Below are positions 27,667 through 38,139 of a DNA stretch of 64,000 nucleotides, one piece after another (the stretch's first letter is position 1; each line of letters begins with the position of its first letter). Position numbers and translations under genes: made by a program. The stretch is from the NCBI RefSeq assembly GCF_021044425.1, contig NZ_JAJNEC010000007.1, positions 744,001 to 808,000 on the forward strand, read 5' to 3'. Source of the DNA: Niabella pedocola (GTDB taxonomy: Bacteria; Bacteroidota; Bacteroidia; Chitinophagales; Chitinophagaceae). The notes beneath the pieces were generated by a model that saw only the letters and a list, made by a program, of their open reading frames with translations, did no database searches and was not told where the DNA came from.

Positions 27667-28374
27667 ATGTCAATCCGTTTTTTTATATTGTCGCTGATAC
27701 TGCTGACCCTGCCGGCCATAGGCTTTTGCCAAACCTACCTGAGAGGAAATATTTTCATGTACACGAATGACACACCCGTACCGGGCGCATCCGTTACCAA
27801 TCTTACTACGGGTAAAACCATTCTTGCCACGCCTGCCGGTACCTATGTTATTGAAGCCCGGAATAAAGATATGGTGGTCTTTTCTTTTACGGGGCTTACC
27901 AGCGATACGGTTAAAGTGGAAGAACAACTGTTAAAGACGGGCTATGATGTAGGACTTAAAGAAGACCCGTATACACTAAAGAACGTAACCGTAACCAGCA
28001 ATTACCAGCTGGATTCTTTAAGGCGCAGGGAACAGTATGGCCGGTATTTTGAAAAAGGGCCGGGCATCACCGGCGGCAACCGACCTCCGGACGGGGTTGG
28101 AATTTCTTTAAGCCCGATCAGTCATTTTTCAAAAAAATCGCGGGAACAGCGGAAGTTCCGGAAGCAGCTCCTGAAAAACGAGGAAGAGGCGTATATCGAT
28201 TATGTTTTTTCACCGGTTTGGGTAACCAAGCTTACCGGTTTAAAAAATGATTCGCTGCGCCAGTTTATGTACCAGTACCGCCCTTCCTATCAACTGGCCC
28301 GCACCCTGGATCATGCAGATATGATCGCTTATATCAACGATCATTACAAAGAATTTATACGTCCCAAACGATAA
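27667..28374 (+). CDS. Secreted protein with carboxypeptidase-regulatory-like domain
   Basis: A 235-residue exported protein; signal peptide ends I-G-F-C-Q. Residues about 20-105 are a CarboxypepD_reg-like (DUF4480-type) beta-sandwich: YTNDTPVPGASVTNLTTGKT, GTYVIEARNKDMVVFSFTG, and the LKNVTVTSNYQLDSL strand that in SusC-like receptors precedes the plug. The C-terminal 120 residues are basic and helical. Unlike SusC proteins it has no beta-barrel. The start at 27667 is chosen for the signal peptide. Role unknown. Confidence 0.75.
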   Translation: MSIRFFILSLILLTLPAIGFCQTYLRGNIFMYTNDTPVPGASVTNLTTGKTILATPAGTYVIEARNKDMVVFSFTGLTSDTVKVEEQLLKTGYDVGLKEDPYTLKNVTVTSNYQLDSLRRREQYGRYFEKGPGITGGNRPPDGVGISLSPISHFSKKSREQRKFRKQLLKNEEEAYIDYVFSPVWVTKLTGLKNDSLRQFMYQYRPSYQLARTLDHADMIAYINDHYKEFIRPKR

Positions 28375-28470
28375 GCCCGGGCGTAGTTAAACCCGTGTGC
28401 CGGAAGGGCCGGTATCTAATGAACCCTACTTCATAAAACATAAAGCGGCCCTGCTTTTCAATTTCCCCGG

Positions 28471-31400
28471 TTATTGAACGACCCGCACGGTTCCTTTCAA
28501 ACCTGCCGGCAGCAACGGTTTGTCCTGTAAACGGATGGGCGCGGTGGTCCAGGTTACCCGCTCGCCTTCCGGCAATTGCTGATCACCAGCCAGCCGGTTG
28601 GCCCAGGTATTGGTTACCGCAATTTCCAATGTATTGCTTCCCTTTTTAACCGCTTTTGAAATATCCACCCGAAACGGATGGGTCCAGATGGTACCGCAGT
28701 GCACCCCATTAACCGTTACGGATGCCAGGTTATACAGGCTATCCAGCTCCAGCCAAACGGGTTTGCCGGCCAACGCCTCTTTCCATTCAAACGGATGCCG
28801 GTACACTGCTGTTCCGGAATAATATTTAATAGCCGGTTCATCATACGTGTTCCAGCTTTTCAGCACCGGCATGGTTACCCCGGTAGGCGGACCACCAAAC
28901 ACCGGGTCAAATGTAACCTCCCAGTTGCCGGTTATAACCAACTGTTTTTTTGCCAGAGCAGGTTTGGCTACCCGTGCCGGTTGCTGCCCGGAGCGTTGAA
29001 AGTGTACAAATACTGCAGCAGCCGGTTCCAGCAGCAGCGTTACAACCGTACGTCCGGCTTCCCTGCGCCAATCAGTAACAGGAGTAATTGTGCCGGTTAC
29101 GGCATCCAGCAATTGCGGCAGGCCCGCCTTCACCCGGAACGCAATTTCCAGGGTACGTTTCCGTTCAAAGGGGTTCGAAATAAAATAAAGATCTCCGTCC
29201 GCCAGGCCGCGATGTGCCCAGGCAATGGTATCTCCGCCGTTCAGTACTTCCACGTCCTTTTTCACACCCAGGCTGCTCAAATCTGCCTGCCGGAAAGGTG
29301 CTGCGACCAGTTTTCCTTTTGCCTTTGCCCCGCCGTATAGCGCTTTCAGTACATGCGTTAGCACCGCCGGATCTTCATTAAATCCAACTGGGGCTTCAAA
29401 TCCCTTGTCCATGATCACCGTAGCACCATCGCGCACCAGTTGTTGTATTTTTTTTGCCGCTGCAACCGGCAGCAGGCGGCTGTTGGGATTCAATGCCTGT
29501 TTACCCGGAATCACCAGCACGGCATAGGATGCACCGCCCGGGGTTACCACCCTGCCCTGTTCCACACGCATCTGTAATAATACATCCGGGTTAAAACAAT
29601 CGTATTTATATCCATGCAATGCATTTACATAATTGCCAGGGTCCGCTATGTTTGCCGCATGCAGCACCCCCGAAGGTCGGGTGGTCATGGGTTCTCCTTT
29701 ATTCTCCATCCGTTTTTCTTCACAGGCTACAGCTGCCGCACCAAAAAGACCCGGCAGGGTTTGTACCAGCCGCTCCGGCAATACGGAGCGCCGGGGCAGT
29801 TCTGCTCCCGTAAACACCGCAATATCCGTAACCGGTTTTCCCAGTTGCAATAAGGCAGCAGTTCTTGCCAGGTAATCGATCCAGGCCTTACCCGGTTGCA
29901 TCCATGTTTGATCCCGCTGCATATATAAACCAACACCGTCAAGCGTTACACCCGGTTTTTTATCCAGGAACGGATTATGGGCAAACACATGTAACACCAT
30001 TTTATTAACCCCCATTGCAAAATTGCGATCGCCCAGCACTTTCATACTACCGGGATGTTCGCTCCAGTCCATCCGCAGCGTGGTAAAGGCTTCCGCCTGT
30101 ATGATATTTTTGCCATAAATATGGGCACCGCTGATGGCATCCAGCATATCATTGGGCTTGTCGTGCGTAGGACTGTTGAGCCAGAATTCACCCATCGGTA
30201 TATCTACCGAACGGTAATGCAGCAACCCGTCGCTCACCATGGTAGGTGCCACACTTTCTGCACTGAAGGCGGTTCCTTTTTCATGTGCGCGCGTTTTCAG
30301 TGTTGTATAAAAAACATCATGGATCAGTTCGGCGATGGTGCTGCGTACATCGTGCAACACCCTTTCCGATGCCGCCGCACTTTCCAGCGGTACACCGGTC
30401 ATCACCGGCAGCCAGGGCTTCAGATCATAGCCCCGCCGCTTTTGAAACTCAGAAAGAAAATTCCGGCTCCAGTTCTGGCTGCCGCATTCCCAGCTGTCTA
30501 CATGAAAAACCTTCAGCACTTCTTTTGCCAGGCCGGGGTCTGTTTTTTCAAAAGCCTTCGCAAACCAGTTATTGAATTGCAGGTTGATGGCCTCCGGATC
30601 AAACTTATCACATTCCAGGCCTTTTCCGGCCCCGCCGGTGGCGTTTACATGCCCGGTACTGGTATGCCCGATGCGGATGATCACCCAATTGCCGGCAGGA
30701 GCATTCCAGTTTAAGGTGCCGTCCTTGTTCAGTTTGCCCGTTAAGTCGACCATGCTTTTCAACGGTACCGCATCCTGGTCCGGAACCTGCATGCTGTCTG
30801 TATTTGCCGCCACTCTCCAGATGCTGCCGTTCTTTGCCTCGTATTGATGGATCACCGGTTCATCATCCAGATAAATGCCCATCACCTTCAGGGAGGGTTT
30901 CCACTTGGCCGCATCCAGGTCTTCTGCTCCCGGTTCCGACCCGGCCCTGTCATAAACAAACCGGAAATACCTTGCACGGATCGCCGGTATGGAAAACGTA
31001 TAATCGGCATCCGTGTCCTGCCAGCCATGGCGGGGCGGCTCCAGCCGGGTAACCGTTTTAAAATGTATGCCGTCATCACTGCTTTCGAGGATGAGTCGCA
31101 GAGCCTGGTAGTTATTGCCGCCAATATGAATACGTACCGATCTTGCTGTAAAAGGCTGCGGGTATTCATAGCGGATCCAGGCAGCTGAATCGGTTTTAAA
31201 ACTTTGCCTGCTGTTTACACCCGGCAATGCCAGGAAATCTGCCGCCATCCCCGTACTGGTGGTTACACCGGGTTTTATATTTTCGCCGGCAAAGGCCGCA
31301 CTGCTTTTAGCAGGATACGCAAATACAGCAATATCCCTGTAATAGCCCTCGCTTGTTTCCGGCTGATCCAGCTTTATGGAACTGTTGGATCCGGACCGGA

Positions 31401-31863
31401 TGTATCGCTTGCTCCAGGTTATCTTTTGCATAGACCGTTCCGGCGTAATCCAGGGTCCGCCGCCCAGCGCAAACCCATCGCTGAAATGCATGGCCAGTTT
31501 TAAATTGAGCCGTTTTGCATCTTTCATGGCATAATTGACCATGCCCCACCATTCCGGCGTCAACTGCCGTACCGGATGATCAAACGGCAGTTTTACGGAT
31601 GTATCGCCAATCGGCATCAGGTAGGCCCCGCCAATTCCTGCGTTATGCATTGCCTCAAGATCCGCTGTAATGCCCTGCTTTGAAACAGCGGCATGCATCC
31701 AATACCAGAATACCCATGGGCGGGCCTGTTCCGGGGGATGGGCAAAGACCGCCTTCACATCTGCAGCTGTATGCTGTGCATGCGCTACCTGAAAACCACT
31801 CACCCACAAAAGACAAAGCATCAGTTGATACCGCCATCCCGTTCTTCCTCCTTGATATTTCAT
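28471..31863 (-). CDS. GH106-type alpha-L-rhamnosidase
   Basis: A 1130-residue exported glycosidase; signal peptide ends Q-V-A-H-A-Q. The N-terminal region matches GH106: PWVFWYWMHAAVSKQGITAD, GIGGAYLMPIGDTS and LNLKLAMHFSDGFALGGGPW. In the barrel, FHVDSWECGSQNWSRNFLSE followed by FQKRRGYDLKPW is the conserved acidic region. The C-terminus carries a GH2-like sugar-binding beta-sandwich (PVWLELDSLYNLASVTVNG, HPFRVDISKAVKKGSNTLEI). GH106 enzymes remove alpha-linked L-rhamnose from plant glycans such as rhamnogalacturonan or from glycosides. It is the last gene of the minus-strand glycan locus. Confidence 0.88.
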   Translation of the reverse strand: MKYQGGRTGWRYQLMLCLLWVSGFQVAHAQHTAADVKAVFAHPPEQARPWVFWYWMHAAVSKQGITADLEAMHNAGIGGAYLMPIGDTSVKLPFDHPVRQLTPEWWGMVNYAMKDAKRLNLKLAMHFSDGFALGGGPWITPERSMQKITWSKRYIRSGSNSSIKLDQPETSEGYYRDIAVFAYPAKSSAAFAGENIKPGVTTSTGMAADFLALPGVNSRQSFKTDSAAWIRYEYPQPFTARSVRIHIGGNNYQALRLILESSDDGIHFKTVTRLEPPRHGWQDTDADYTFSIPAIRARYFRFVYDRAGSEPGAEDLDAAKWKPSLKVMGIYLDDEPVIHQYEAKNGSIWRVAANTDSMQVPDQDAVPLKSMVDLTGKLNKDGTLNWNAPAGNWVIIRIGHTSTGHVNATGGAGKGLECDKFDPEAINLQFNNWFAKAFEKTDPGLAKEVLKVFHVDSWECGSQNWSRNFLSEFQKRRGYDLKPWLPVMTGVPLESAAASERVLHDVRSTIAELIHDVFYTTLKTRAHEKGTAFSAESVAPTMVSDGLLHYRSVDIPMGEFWLNSPTHDKPNDMLDAISGAHIYGKNIIQAEAFTTLRMDWSEHPGSMKVLGDRNFAMGVNKMVLHVFAHNPFLDKKPGVTLDGVGLYMQRDQTWMQPGKAWIDYLARTAALLQLGKPVTDIAVFTGAELPRRSVLPERLVQTLPGLFGAAAVACEEKRMENKGEPMTTRPSGVLHAANIADPGNYVNALHGYKYDCFNPDVLLQMRVEQGRVVTPGGASYAVLVIPGKQALNPNSRLLPVAAAKKIQQLVRDGATVIMDKGFEAPVGFNEDPAVLTHVLKALYGGAKAKGKLVAAPFRQADLSSLGVKKDVEVLNGGDTIAWAHRGLADGDLYFISNPFERKRTLEIAFRVKAGLPQLLDAVTGTITPVTDWRREAGRTVVTLLLEPAAAVFVHFQRSGQQPARVAKPALAKKQLVITGNWEVTFDPVFGGPPTGVTMPVLKSWNTYDEPAIKYYSGTAVYRHPFEWKEALAGKPVWLELDSLYNLASVTVNGVHCGTIWTHPFRVDISKAVKKGSNTLEIAVTNTWANRLAGDQQLPEGERVTWTTAPIRLQDKPLLPAGLKGTVRVVQ

Positions 31864-31931
31864 TCAGGATTTCTTTTATAATTAATGATCAAATATACCC
31901 GCCAGGAGCAATGCCGCCGGGGAGCCTATTA

Positions 31932-33941
31932 TCAGCGTATCAAAGGTAACCATACACGCATATCGGATTGGCCCCGGTTGGCCCAGGCATAATAAGGGAT
32001 CAGTGTGACCGGCACCGGCCGCAGCTCCTTTTTTATTTCCCGGTAAAGTACCTGATCCCAGTTTTCGTCCGCAACCGCTTTTGCGGTTCCTGTCAGGGCC
32101 ATAAGCCTTGTATGCCCCAGGGCCACCGGCACCGGGTGCAGCCGGATATCCGCAGGGATCCGTATATCGGTTATATTGTTTCCCTTATAATCCGGAGATT
32201 CCATACAGTATACGATGGGGCCTCTTTTTACCGCTACCTGGTTACGGGTTTCCTCCACCAGCGGATTGCTTTCCACCAGCTGAACCGGCATCTCCAGGAC
32301 CAGTTCTATTTTATCGCCGGGTTTCCAACTGTTATCTACCGGTACATACTGACCACCTTTGACCTTTTTGATGCTGCCTTTGTATTTTATCGCAGCACTT
32401 TTACACCACCCCGGAATCCGCAGGTAAACAGGCATGGTTGCCGGTGCTTTTTGAATAGTAATGATCACCCGGCCCTCCCAGGGATAATTGCTTTGCTGTG
32501 TTAACTGTACTTCGCTGCCATCCTGCCATTTTGTTTTCAACTGATTATCGCTGTAGGTATTGATGTACAATCCCTGCTTACCGATGCTATACATGTAATT
32601 GCCTGCTTCTGCAACAGTGCGTACCAGGTTGGGCGGACAGCAATTCGATAAACTGATATAGGGTTGCCGCCCCCCGCTCCACCGCAGCTGATACGGATAA
32701 TCTTTTGCTGCGGCAAGCGGGTTGGTATAAAAATAATCTTTCCCATCCAGGCTTACCCCGCTCAGCACGCTGTTATACAATGCCAGTTCCACGATGTTCA
32801 TGTACCGTTCGTCCGCGGTCAATAAAAACATGCGCCAGTTCCAAAGCACATTACCGATATTGGCACAGGTTTCATTGTGTGCACTCAAATTGGGCAACTG
32901 GTAGTCTCTTCCATAAGATTGATGTACCTTCTGCACGGTGTCTGGCTTATAAGAAGTACCATCTACAGAAACCCCATCATATAAGGCGCCGCAGCCACCG
33001 GTAATATACATTTTTGTAGTGCATACATTGCTCCACAACTGATCCAATGTATGCTTCAAGGTCTGGTCTCCGTTTTCCGCGTACAGATCCGCAACGCCGG
33101 CCATAAGGTAGTTGGCTCTTACGGCATGGCCTACAATCTTTTTCATTTCGCGGAAGGGGGCGCGATCGCTGTTATCATCAGTACCTTCAACCGTACCACG
33201 GATATCGATCAGCTTTTTCAGCAGGTTCAGATATCTGCCCTGATTCGTGGTGCGATACAACTCCGCCAACCCCATATAATGCGAGGGACAGATCGCGTTG
33301 CGCGCCTGCTCCGGTGTGGCGGTGTTATAAAACCCGATCAGGAAATCCGCTGCCTTTTCAGCAATGTGCAGCAGGCTGGTTTTGCCCGTAGCCCGGTAAT
33401 GCACACAGGCCGCCGTCATCAGGTGTCCGAAGTTATAGGCTTCAAAACTAAGCTTATCATCAAACATCTTTTGCGCTCCGGTATGCTGCTGATCAATAAT
33501 ATTCTTTGTATAAATATAGCCATCTGCGCGCTGTGCTTTACCGATCACCGCAATGGCCTGCTCCATCCGTTGATACAATCCCGGATCTTTTGTAACCGCA
33601 TACATGGCGGCCAATGCTTCCAGCGTTTTATAAAAATCACCATCATGAAATGAAGGTCCCCTGAACACCCCGGTATCCAACCCCGCAGCGATCCTGAAAT
33701 TCTGAAATGCATAACAAACCGTATCGCTGGTATACGTTTTCCAAAGGGTGGGTACCATTTCATCGCGGCAAACCGCAAAACGCTCTGCCCAGAAGCCATG
33801 GGTAAAATGAACCGCTCCCAGATCTACCGTCGATAATGCTGCATAAGGACTTTTACCCGTGTTCACCAACCCCTGCTGGGCGTAAACAGCAGTGCCGATA
33901 TGACACAGGGCAAAACTCATTGTCAAAAAATATTTCTTCAT
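31932..33941 (-). CDS. GH127 (DUF1680) beta-L-arabinofuranosidase
   Basis: A 669-residue exported enzyme with a signal peptide ending A-V-Y-A-Q. It has the (alpha/alpha)6 barrel of GH127. The zinc-cysteine site known from HypBA1 is visible: Glu and Cys in AHNETCANIGN (about residues 357 and 359) and the Cys pair in SNCCPPNLVR (about 433-434), one of which would be the nucleophile. The C-terminal beta-sandwiches start near 480 (YPWEGRVIITIQKAP, MPVYLRIPGWCKSAAI). It probably releases L-arabinofuranose from arabinan or glycoprotein chains alongside the rhamnosidases. About 70 bases separate it from the GH106 gene. Confidence 0.92.
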   Translation of the reverse strand: MKKYFLTMSFALCHIGTAVYAQQGLVNTGKSPYAALSTVDLGAVHFTHGFWAERFAVCRDEMVPTLWKTYTSDTVCYAFQNFRIAAGLDTGVFRGPSFHDGDFYKTLEALAAMYAVTKDPGLYQRMEQAIAVIGKAQRADGYIYTKNIIDQQHTGAQKMFDDKLSFEAYNFGHLMTAACVHYRATGKTSLLHIAEKAADFLIGFYNTATPEQARNAICPSHYMGLAELYRTTNQGRYLNLLKKLIDIRGTVEGTDDNSDRAPFREMKKIVGHAVRANYLMAGVADLYAENGDQTLKHTLDQLWSNVCTTKMYITGGCGALYDGVSVDGTSYKPDTVQKVHQSYGRDYQLPNLSAHNETCANIGNVLWNWRMFLLTADERYMNIVELALYNSVLSGVSLDGKDYFYTNPLAAAKDYPYQLRWSGGRQPYISLSNCCPPNLVRTVAEAGNYMYSIGKQGLYINTYSDNQLKTKWQDGSEVQLTQQSNYPWEGRVIITIQKAPATMPVYLRIPGWCKSAAIKYKGSIKKVKGGQYVPVDNSWKPGDKIELVLEMPVQLVESNPLVEETRNQVAVKRGPIVYCMESPDYKGNNITDIRIPADIRLHPVPVALGHTRLMALTGTAKAVADENWDQVLYREIKKELRPVPVTLIPYYAWANRGQSDMRVWLPLIR

Positions 33942-34278
33942 TTTAACGGCTCATTTAATTGTACAGTATCATTTTATAAGCCCCGCCTTTATAAAAATCT
34001 CGGGCGCTATGCTTTTCCTCACGATCCCCGGCCCATGGCTGAAACAGCAAGGCGAAGCAATGCCGGCTGCAATACCTCTCCCCACATGAGGCCATGGGCC
34101 TGATATCTGCAGATAACGCCGGAATTGATTCCGGAAATAGCGCTGCCAGTACGGGACGGAGATGCCGTAGAAACGGTATATTTCAGGCGGGCCTGTCGGT
34201 ACCGTAAGCTGAAGTTGACGGCTTTCGTGCCTCACGGACCGGGAGCAAGCCCGGCATCTTCAAAAGAATGTTCCCGGT
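33942..34278. other. Intergenic region between GH127 and GH78 genes
   Basis: About 337 bases. No reading frame with plausible homology and no strong terminator seen. It may hold a promoter for the GH127-GH106 pair on the minus strand near 33945-33990, which is AT-rich. Confidence 0.35.
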
Positions 34279-36528
34279 TTACATTGCCTGATACCGGATA
34301 CGATATTTCTTATCCTTTTCGATGATGATTTCATACACGTTATTCCCCTTGTCCACAGCCGCTCCTTCTTTGCACACCGGCCTTGTCTTACTGGTAATCA
34401 TCAGCTTTCCGGTGCCCACCGGTGAAACCATATTAATTTCCTTATCACTGCAATACAATTCAATATTTCCTGCGGGAGTAGGCACTTTTCCTTCCATCCA
34501 TTTTAGGCCACCCAGTGCAGGCTTTACTTCATACTCCGCGTAGCCGGGGGCCGTTGGGCTTATACCCAGATAATATTTACCCAGCAGGTATAACGGGCTG
34601 GCTCCCCAGGCATGACAGAGGCTTTTTCCATACTTGCGTCCGTACATGGCATAATGTTCCGCACCTGTTTTTGAAGGGTCATACTCCTCCCAGAAAGAGG
34701 TAGCTCCCAGTTTTAGCATGCCCCCCCAGTAATTTTTCATTTCCTTCAGCACATAATTTTGTTCACCCAATGCACAGAGCGCTTCTAATTCATAAAAGCG
34801 CATATACGGCGTAGTGATCTCCGGCACGTTTTTGTTCAGCAACACAGAGTTTTTTACCGCCTGCCGCTGCTGTTCGTTAAAGTAGTTAAAAAAGATCGCG
34901 AACATATTGGCGTAACGGGTTACGTTTTCTGTAGGCCGGCCGTTTACCTGGCTATGCACCAGCGCCTTCGCCTTATCGCTCCAGTAAATGGAAAATAATT
35001 GCTGTTTTAGTTCCGCGGCGGCAGTTTTGTACTGTGCCGCATCTTCTGCACGACCGGCCAATGCCGCACAAAGCGCCATCGTTTCCAGCGCCCGGGCAAA
35101 AAGCAATTGTTCAAAGCTTACCGCACCTTCTTTACTGAGCCCTGTTGCCCAGTCAATAAAGATCCAGTCGCCGGGCAGCCCTTCCAGCAAACCGTTTTGA
35201 TTCCGCCGCTTCCATACAAAATCCATCAGCGATTTCATACGCCCGTAATTCTGTACCAGAAAGTTTTTATCGCCACTATACAGGTAATAATCATAAACGC
35301 CCATAAACCAGTAGAAGGTATAATCCATAATGGTATTGATATGGCCGGTTACAGGATCTTTTCCGCGCAATGCATAGGTAGTACGCTTCACCGTTTCATT
35401 GTCGTTCATCAGGTAATAATTCATCAGGTAGCTCTGATAAGCATCCCCACTCCAGATCCAGCGGTCGCGCTTGATTCCATCGATAAAAAATTCTCGCGTG
35501 CTCAGATGTAGGGTATATTTCGCCACATCGTAGATCCGGTTAATTTCTTCATCATTGCAACGGAAAGCGCCTTTATCTTCCAGCGGGGCATATTCATATA
35601 AAAGCGAGGCATGATCCAGTTGCACATCCTCCTCCGTGGTAATATATACATACCGCAGTGCCTTTGAACCGGGGTTAATGGTATCTGCAGCCGTTGGCTG
35701 ATCAAGGGTGATGCGATCAAAGGTTTCCGAAGCTGCGGTGTCCAGCGCCTCCTCCCGGCTCTCCCCATAGTACAATGAGATGATCCCCTTTCCCTTTACA
35801 CCGTGTAGTTTTACAAAGCCAAAGGTTTCCTTTCCAAAATCCACCAGCAGGCCCTTGTTTACCTTTTCCGTAGTAATGGCAGTTACCGGCGTCACCGGCA
35901 GTTTATAAGCTGAAGGTGTTGCCGCCCTGTCATTAAAATTCCAGCTGCCGGCATGCCTGAAAACCGTGGCCGACAGATCGGATGCTTTCCCCGTTTCATC
36001 GATCCATTCCTTGTCCTCAAAGGTCACCTGCCAGCTGCTGTCGGATACAATCGTTGCCCCCTTTACAAATACCGCCGGCGGCGTGGCCTGGTTGAATACT
36101 TTAATATTGATCTTATGTTTGCCGGCCGGCACTGCGATCGCCTGCGGCGTTCCCGGGAACGCCTTACCATCCAGTTTCACGCTATACCTTCCTTCGGCAT
36201 GAATGGTTACGGTTTCCGGCCTGGTGAGATCAAATTCTTTATGAAAATCCACCAACGGGTAATGACTGTCTACCTTCCAGAACACCGGATAAAATGTGCC
36301 CCGCTCCGTTCGGCGGTTCTGCATTTCGTTAGACAGCCATATTTCATAGTCGCCGGGATACCAGATCCAGGTTTGGGCGGATGTAGTAAGCCACAAAGAC
36401 ACGAAGGCACAAAGACACACAAAAGGTTTCAAAAGCTGGGCCTTGCACTGCTGTACAAGTGTGCGACGCAAGTAAAGCAACATAGCAGCACTACTGCCGG
36501 GTACATTATTATTTTTTTTATTCATCAT
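34279..36528 (-). CDS. GH78-type alpha-L-rhamnosidase
   Basis: A 749-residue exported enzyme. The catalytic (alpha/alpha)6 barrel begins near residue 310 with the typical block FFIDGIKRDRWIWSGDAYQS, followed by GLPGDWIFIDWA and ATSFWEEYDPSKTG. The C-terminal beta-sandwich (GYAEYEVKPALGGLKWMEG) is the usual GH78 tail. The hydrophobic core of the signal peptide (VCLCAFVSLWL) is encoded by a dispersed-repeat word at 36391-36420. The stop of the upstream symporter gene lies 4 bases before this start, so the two are translationally coupled in one operon. Substrate: alpha-L-rhamnosides. Confidence 0.92.
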   Translation of the reverse strand: MMNKKNNNVPGSSAAMLLYLRRTLVQQCKAQLLKPFVCLCAFVSLWLTTSAQTWIWYPGDYEIWLSNEMQNRRTERGTFYPVFWKVDSHYPLVDFHKEFDLTRPETVTIHAEGRYSVKLDGKAFPGTPQAIAVPAGKHKINIKVFNQATPPAVFVKGATIVSDSSWQVTFEDKEWIDETGKASDLSATVFRHAGSWNFNDRAATPSAYKLPVTPVTAITTEKVNKGLLVDFGKETFGFVKLHGVKGKGIISLYYGESREEALDTAASETFDRITLDQPTAADTINPGSKALRYVYITTEEDVQLDHASLLYEYAPLEDKGAFRCNDEEINRIYDVAKYTLHLSTREFFIDGIKRDRWIWSGDAYQSYLMNYYLMNDNETVKRTTYALRGKDPVTGHINTIMDYTFYWFMGVYDYYLYSGDKNFLVQNYGRMKSLMDFVWKRRNQNGLLEGLPGDWIFIDWATGLSKEGAVSFEQLLFARALETMALCAALAGRAEDAAQYKTAAAELKQQLFSIYWSDKAKALVHSQVNGRPTENVTRYANMFAIFFNYFNEQQRQAVKNSVLLNKNVPEITTPYMRFYELEALCALGEQNYVLKEMKNYWGGMLKLGATSFWEEYDPSKTGAEHYAMYGRKYGKSLCHAWGASPLYLLGKYYLGISPTAPGYAEYEVKPALGGLKWMEGKVPTPAGNIELYCSDKEINMVSPVGTGKLMITSKTRPVCKEGAAVDKGNNVYEIIIEKDKKYRIRYQAM
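36391..36420. repeat. CACAAAGACAC-type repeat inside GH78 signal peptide
   Basis: Two near-identical copies of a CACAAAGACACGAAGG-like word sit in the coding sequence of the GH78 N-terminus. The word resembles an intergenic phrase common in Bacteroidota; a degenerate relative (CCACAAAGGTATAAAGACAG) occurs in the spacer near 51051. Confidence 0.5.
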
Positions 36529-36531
36529 ATA

Positions 36532-38103
36532 CTAACCAAATATTAAATACAAAACAATCATAACCGAACACAAAGCACCCCATACAATTTTCACCCTCCG
36601 GGTGGGCTTGGCCAACTCCTGTACGGGCACAGCCGTACGTACAGGATGCGGATCGGTTACAGCAATCAGCACCGCAATTACCACCAGCAGCAGGAAGATA
36701 AAGAACGACAGCAGCAAATAATGCGGCCAGAACGTATATTCCTTTGCCGGCAACACCCATAAATAAACCACGCCGATACCCAGGCTGATGGCCGATCCCC
36801 AGGAAAGGACAAAATTCACCGCCCTTCGGGTGGTCTTTTTCCAGAATACCGCCAGCAGGAACACGGCCGACAGCGGCGGCGCGATAAAGCCCAGTACCGC
36901 CTGAAATACATCAAACAAATTGAGTCCCTTGATGCTGTCAACCGCTATGGCCATTAAGATCGCAAACCCGCACCCGGCCAACACGGTCAGCCGGCCAACT
37001 TTGATGACCTGCCGGTTAGTGGCTGCAGGATTTATTTTCTTTACATAAATATCTGTTGTAAATACCGTGCTGAGTGCATTTAATGAAGAGCCGATGGTAC
37101 CTACCAACACGGCAATGAGTACGACGATCACCAGGCCGTTTAATCCTGCAGGAAACAGGTTGGTGACCATGGTCATATAGGCTTCATCCGGGCTGGCCAG
37201 CTGCGGGTACAATACCGAACAGGCCACACCCGGGATAATAAAGAGTGGAATGGAAAGGATCTTCAGCCAGCCGATAAAACTGATACCCAGTTGCCCCTGC
37301 TCCAGGTTGCGGGCGCCGAGCACCGATTGTACCATGGCCTGATCGGTACAAAAAAAAGCCACCGCCGATACCGGGTACCCCAATAAGATGGCCGGCCAGG
37401 GATAAGCAGGATCGGTGGCGGGTTTAACCAGGCTCCAGTAGGATCCCGGCGTTTTTGTAAACAAGGCAGCAAGGCCTCCCACTTTCTGAACACCCAGTAC
37501 ACAAAGGATACAGGATACAATGATCAGCAGGATCATCTGGAATACATTCACCCGCGCAATGGCTTTTAACCCTCCGGCTACCGCAAACAATGCGGCAAAT
37601 AATACCAGTACGATCACCGACTGCCACATGGGGATGCCCAGGATCTGGCGTACCAGGAAGCCGCCTGCAAATAAACCGAGCGACAACCAGGAGATCAATA
37701 TTTTTATCAGCGCATACCAGGCCAGTATATTCCGGGTGCTTTCTCCGTACCGCTGTCCCATAAACTCGGGCATGGTGGTCACATTACTGGCCAAATACCT
37801 CGGGGCAAATACCATGGCCAGCAGCATCAGGAACACAAAGGCATACCATTCAAAATTTCCTGCCACAATACCCGTGGCATAACCGATGCTGGCAAAGGCC
37901 AGCAACATAGATGGGCCCACATTGGTACCCCACATGTTGAACCCGATGCTATACCAGTTCAGCGATTTGCCGGCCAGGAACAGGGTTTCATCCTTTTTCT
38001 TTTTGCCAAAACTGGCACGATAGCCAATAACCAGCAGCACCACGAGGTACACCACTACAATGGCATAATCGATGGGCTGCAATCTGGAAATAAGATGGTT
38101 CAT
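36532..38103 (-). CDS. Sodium:solute symporter (SSS family), probable sugar uptake
   Basis: A 523-residue inner-membrane transporter with about 14 hydrophobic helices. The start at 38103 (MNHLISRLQPIDYAIVVVYL) matches SSS proteins; an in-frame upstream ATG at 38169 is unlikely. Family motifs are SLNWYSIGFNMWGTNVGPSM, TMPEFMGQRYG, and AVLVGTIGSSLNALSTVFTTD with the conserved Ser-Ser of the sodium site. Lying 4 bases upstream of the GH78 rhamnosidase, it most likely imports the monosaccharide released (rhamnose or arabinose) with sodium. Confidence 0.92.
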   Translation of the reverse strand: MNHLISRLQPIDYAIVVVYLVVLLVIGYRASFGKKKKDETLFLAGKSLNWYSIGFNMWGTNVGPSMLLAFASIGYATGIVAGNFEWYAFVFLMLLAMVFAPRYLASNVTTMPEFMGQRYGESTRNILAWYALIKILISWLSLGLFAGGFLVRQILGIPMWQSVIVLVLFAALFAVAGGLKAIARVNVFQMILLIIVSCILCVLGVQKVGGLAALFTKTPGSYWSLVKPATDPAYPWPAILLGYPVSAVAFFCTDQAMVQSVLGARNLEQGQLGISFIGWLKILSIPLFIIPGVACSVLYPQLASPDEAYMTMVTNLFPAGLNGLVIVVLIAVLVGTIGSSLNALSTVFTTDIYVKKINPAATNRQVIKVGRLTVLAGCGFAILMAIAVDSIKGLNLFDVFQAVLGFIAPPLSAVFLLAVFWKKTTRRAVNFVLSWGSAISLGIGVVYLWVLPAKEYTFWPHYLLLSFFIFLLLVVIAVLIAVTDPHPVRTAVPVQELAKPTRRVKIVWGALCSVMIVLYLIFG

Positions 38104-38139
38104 TGATTCGTTATCTTTTATTTTTTTTGTCCGGGCTGT

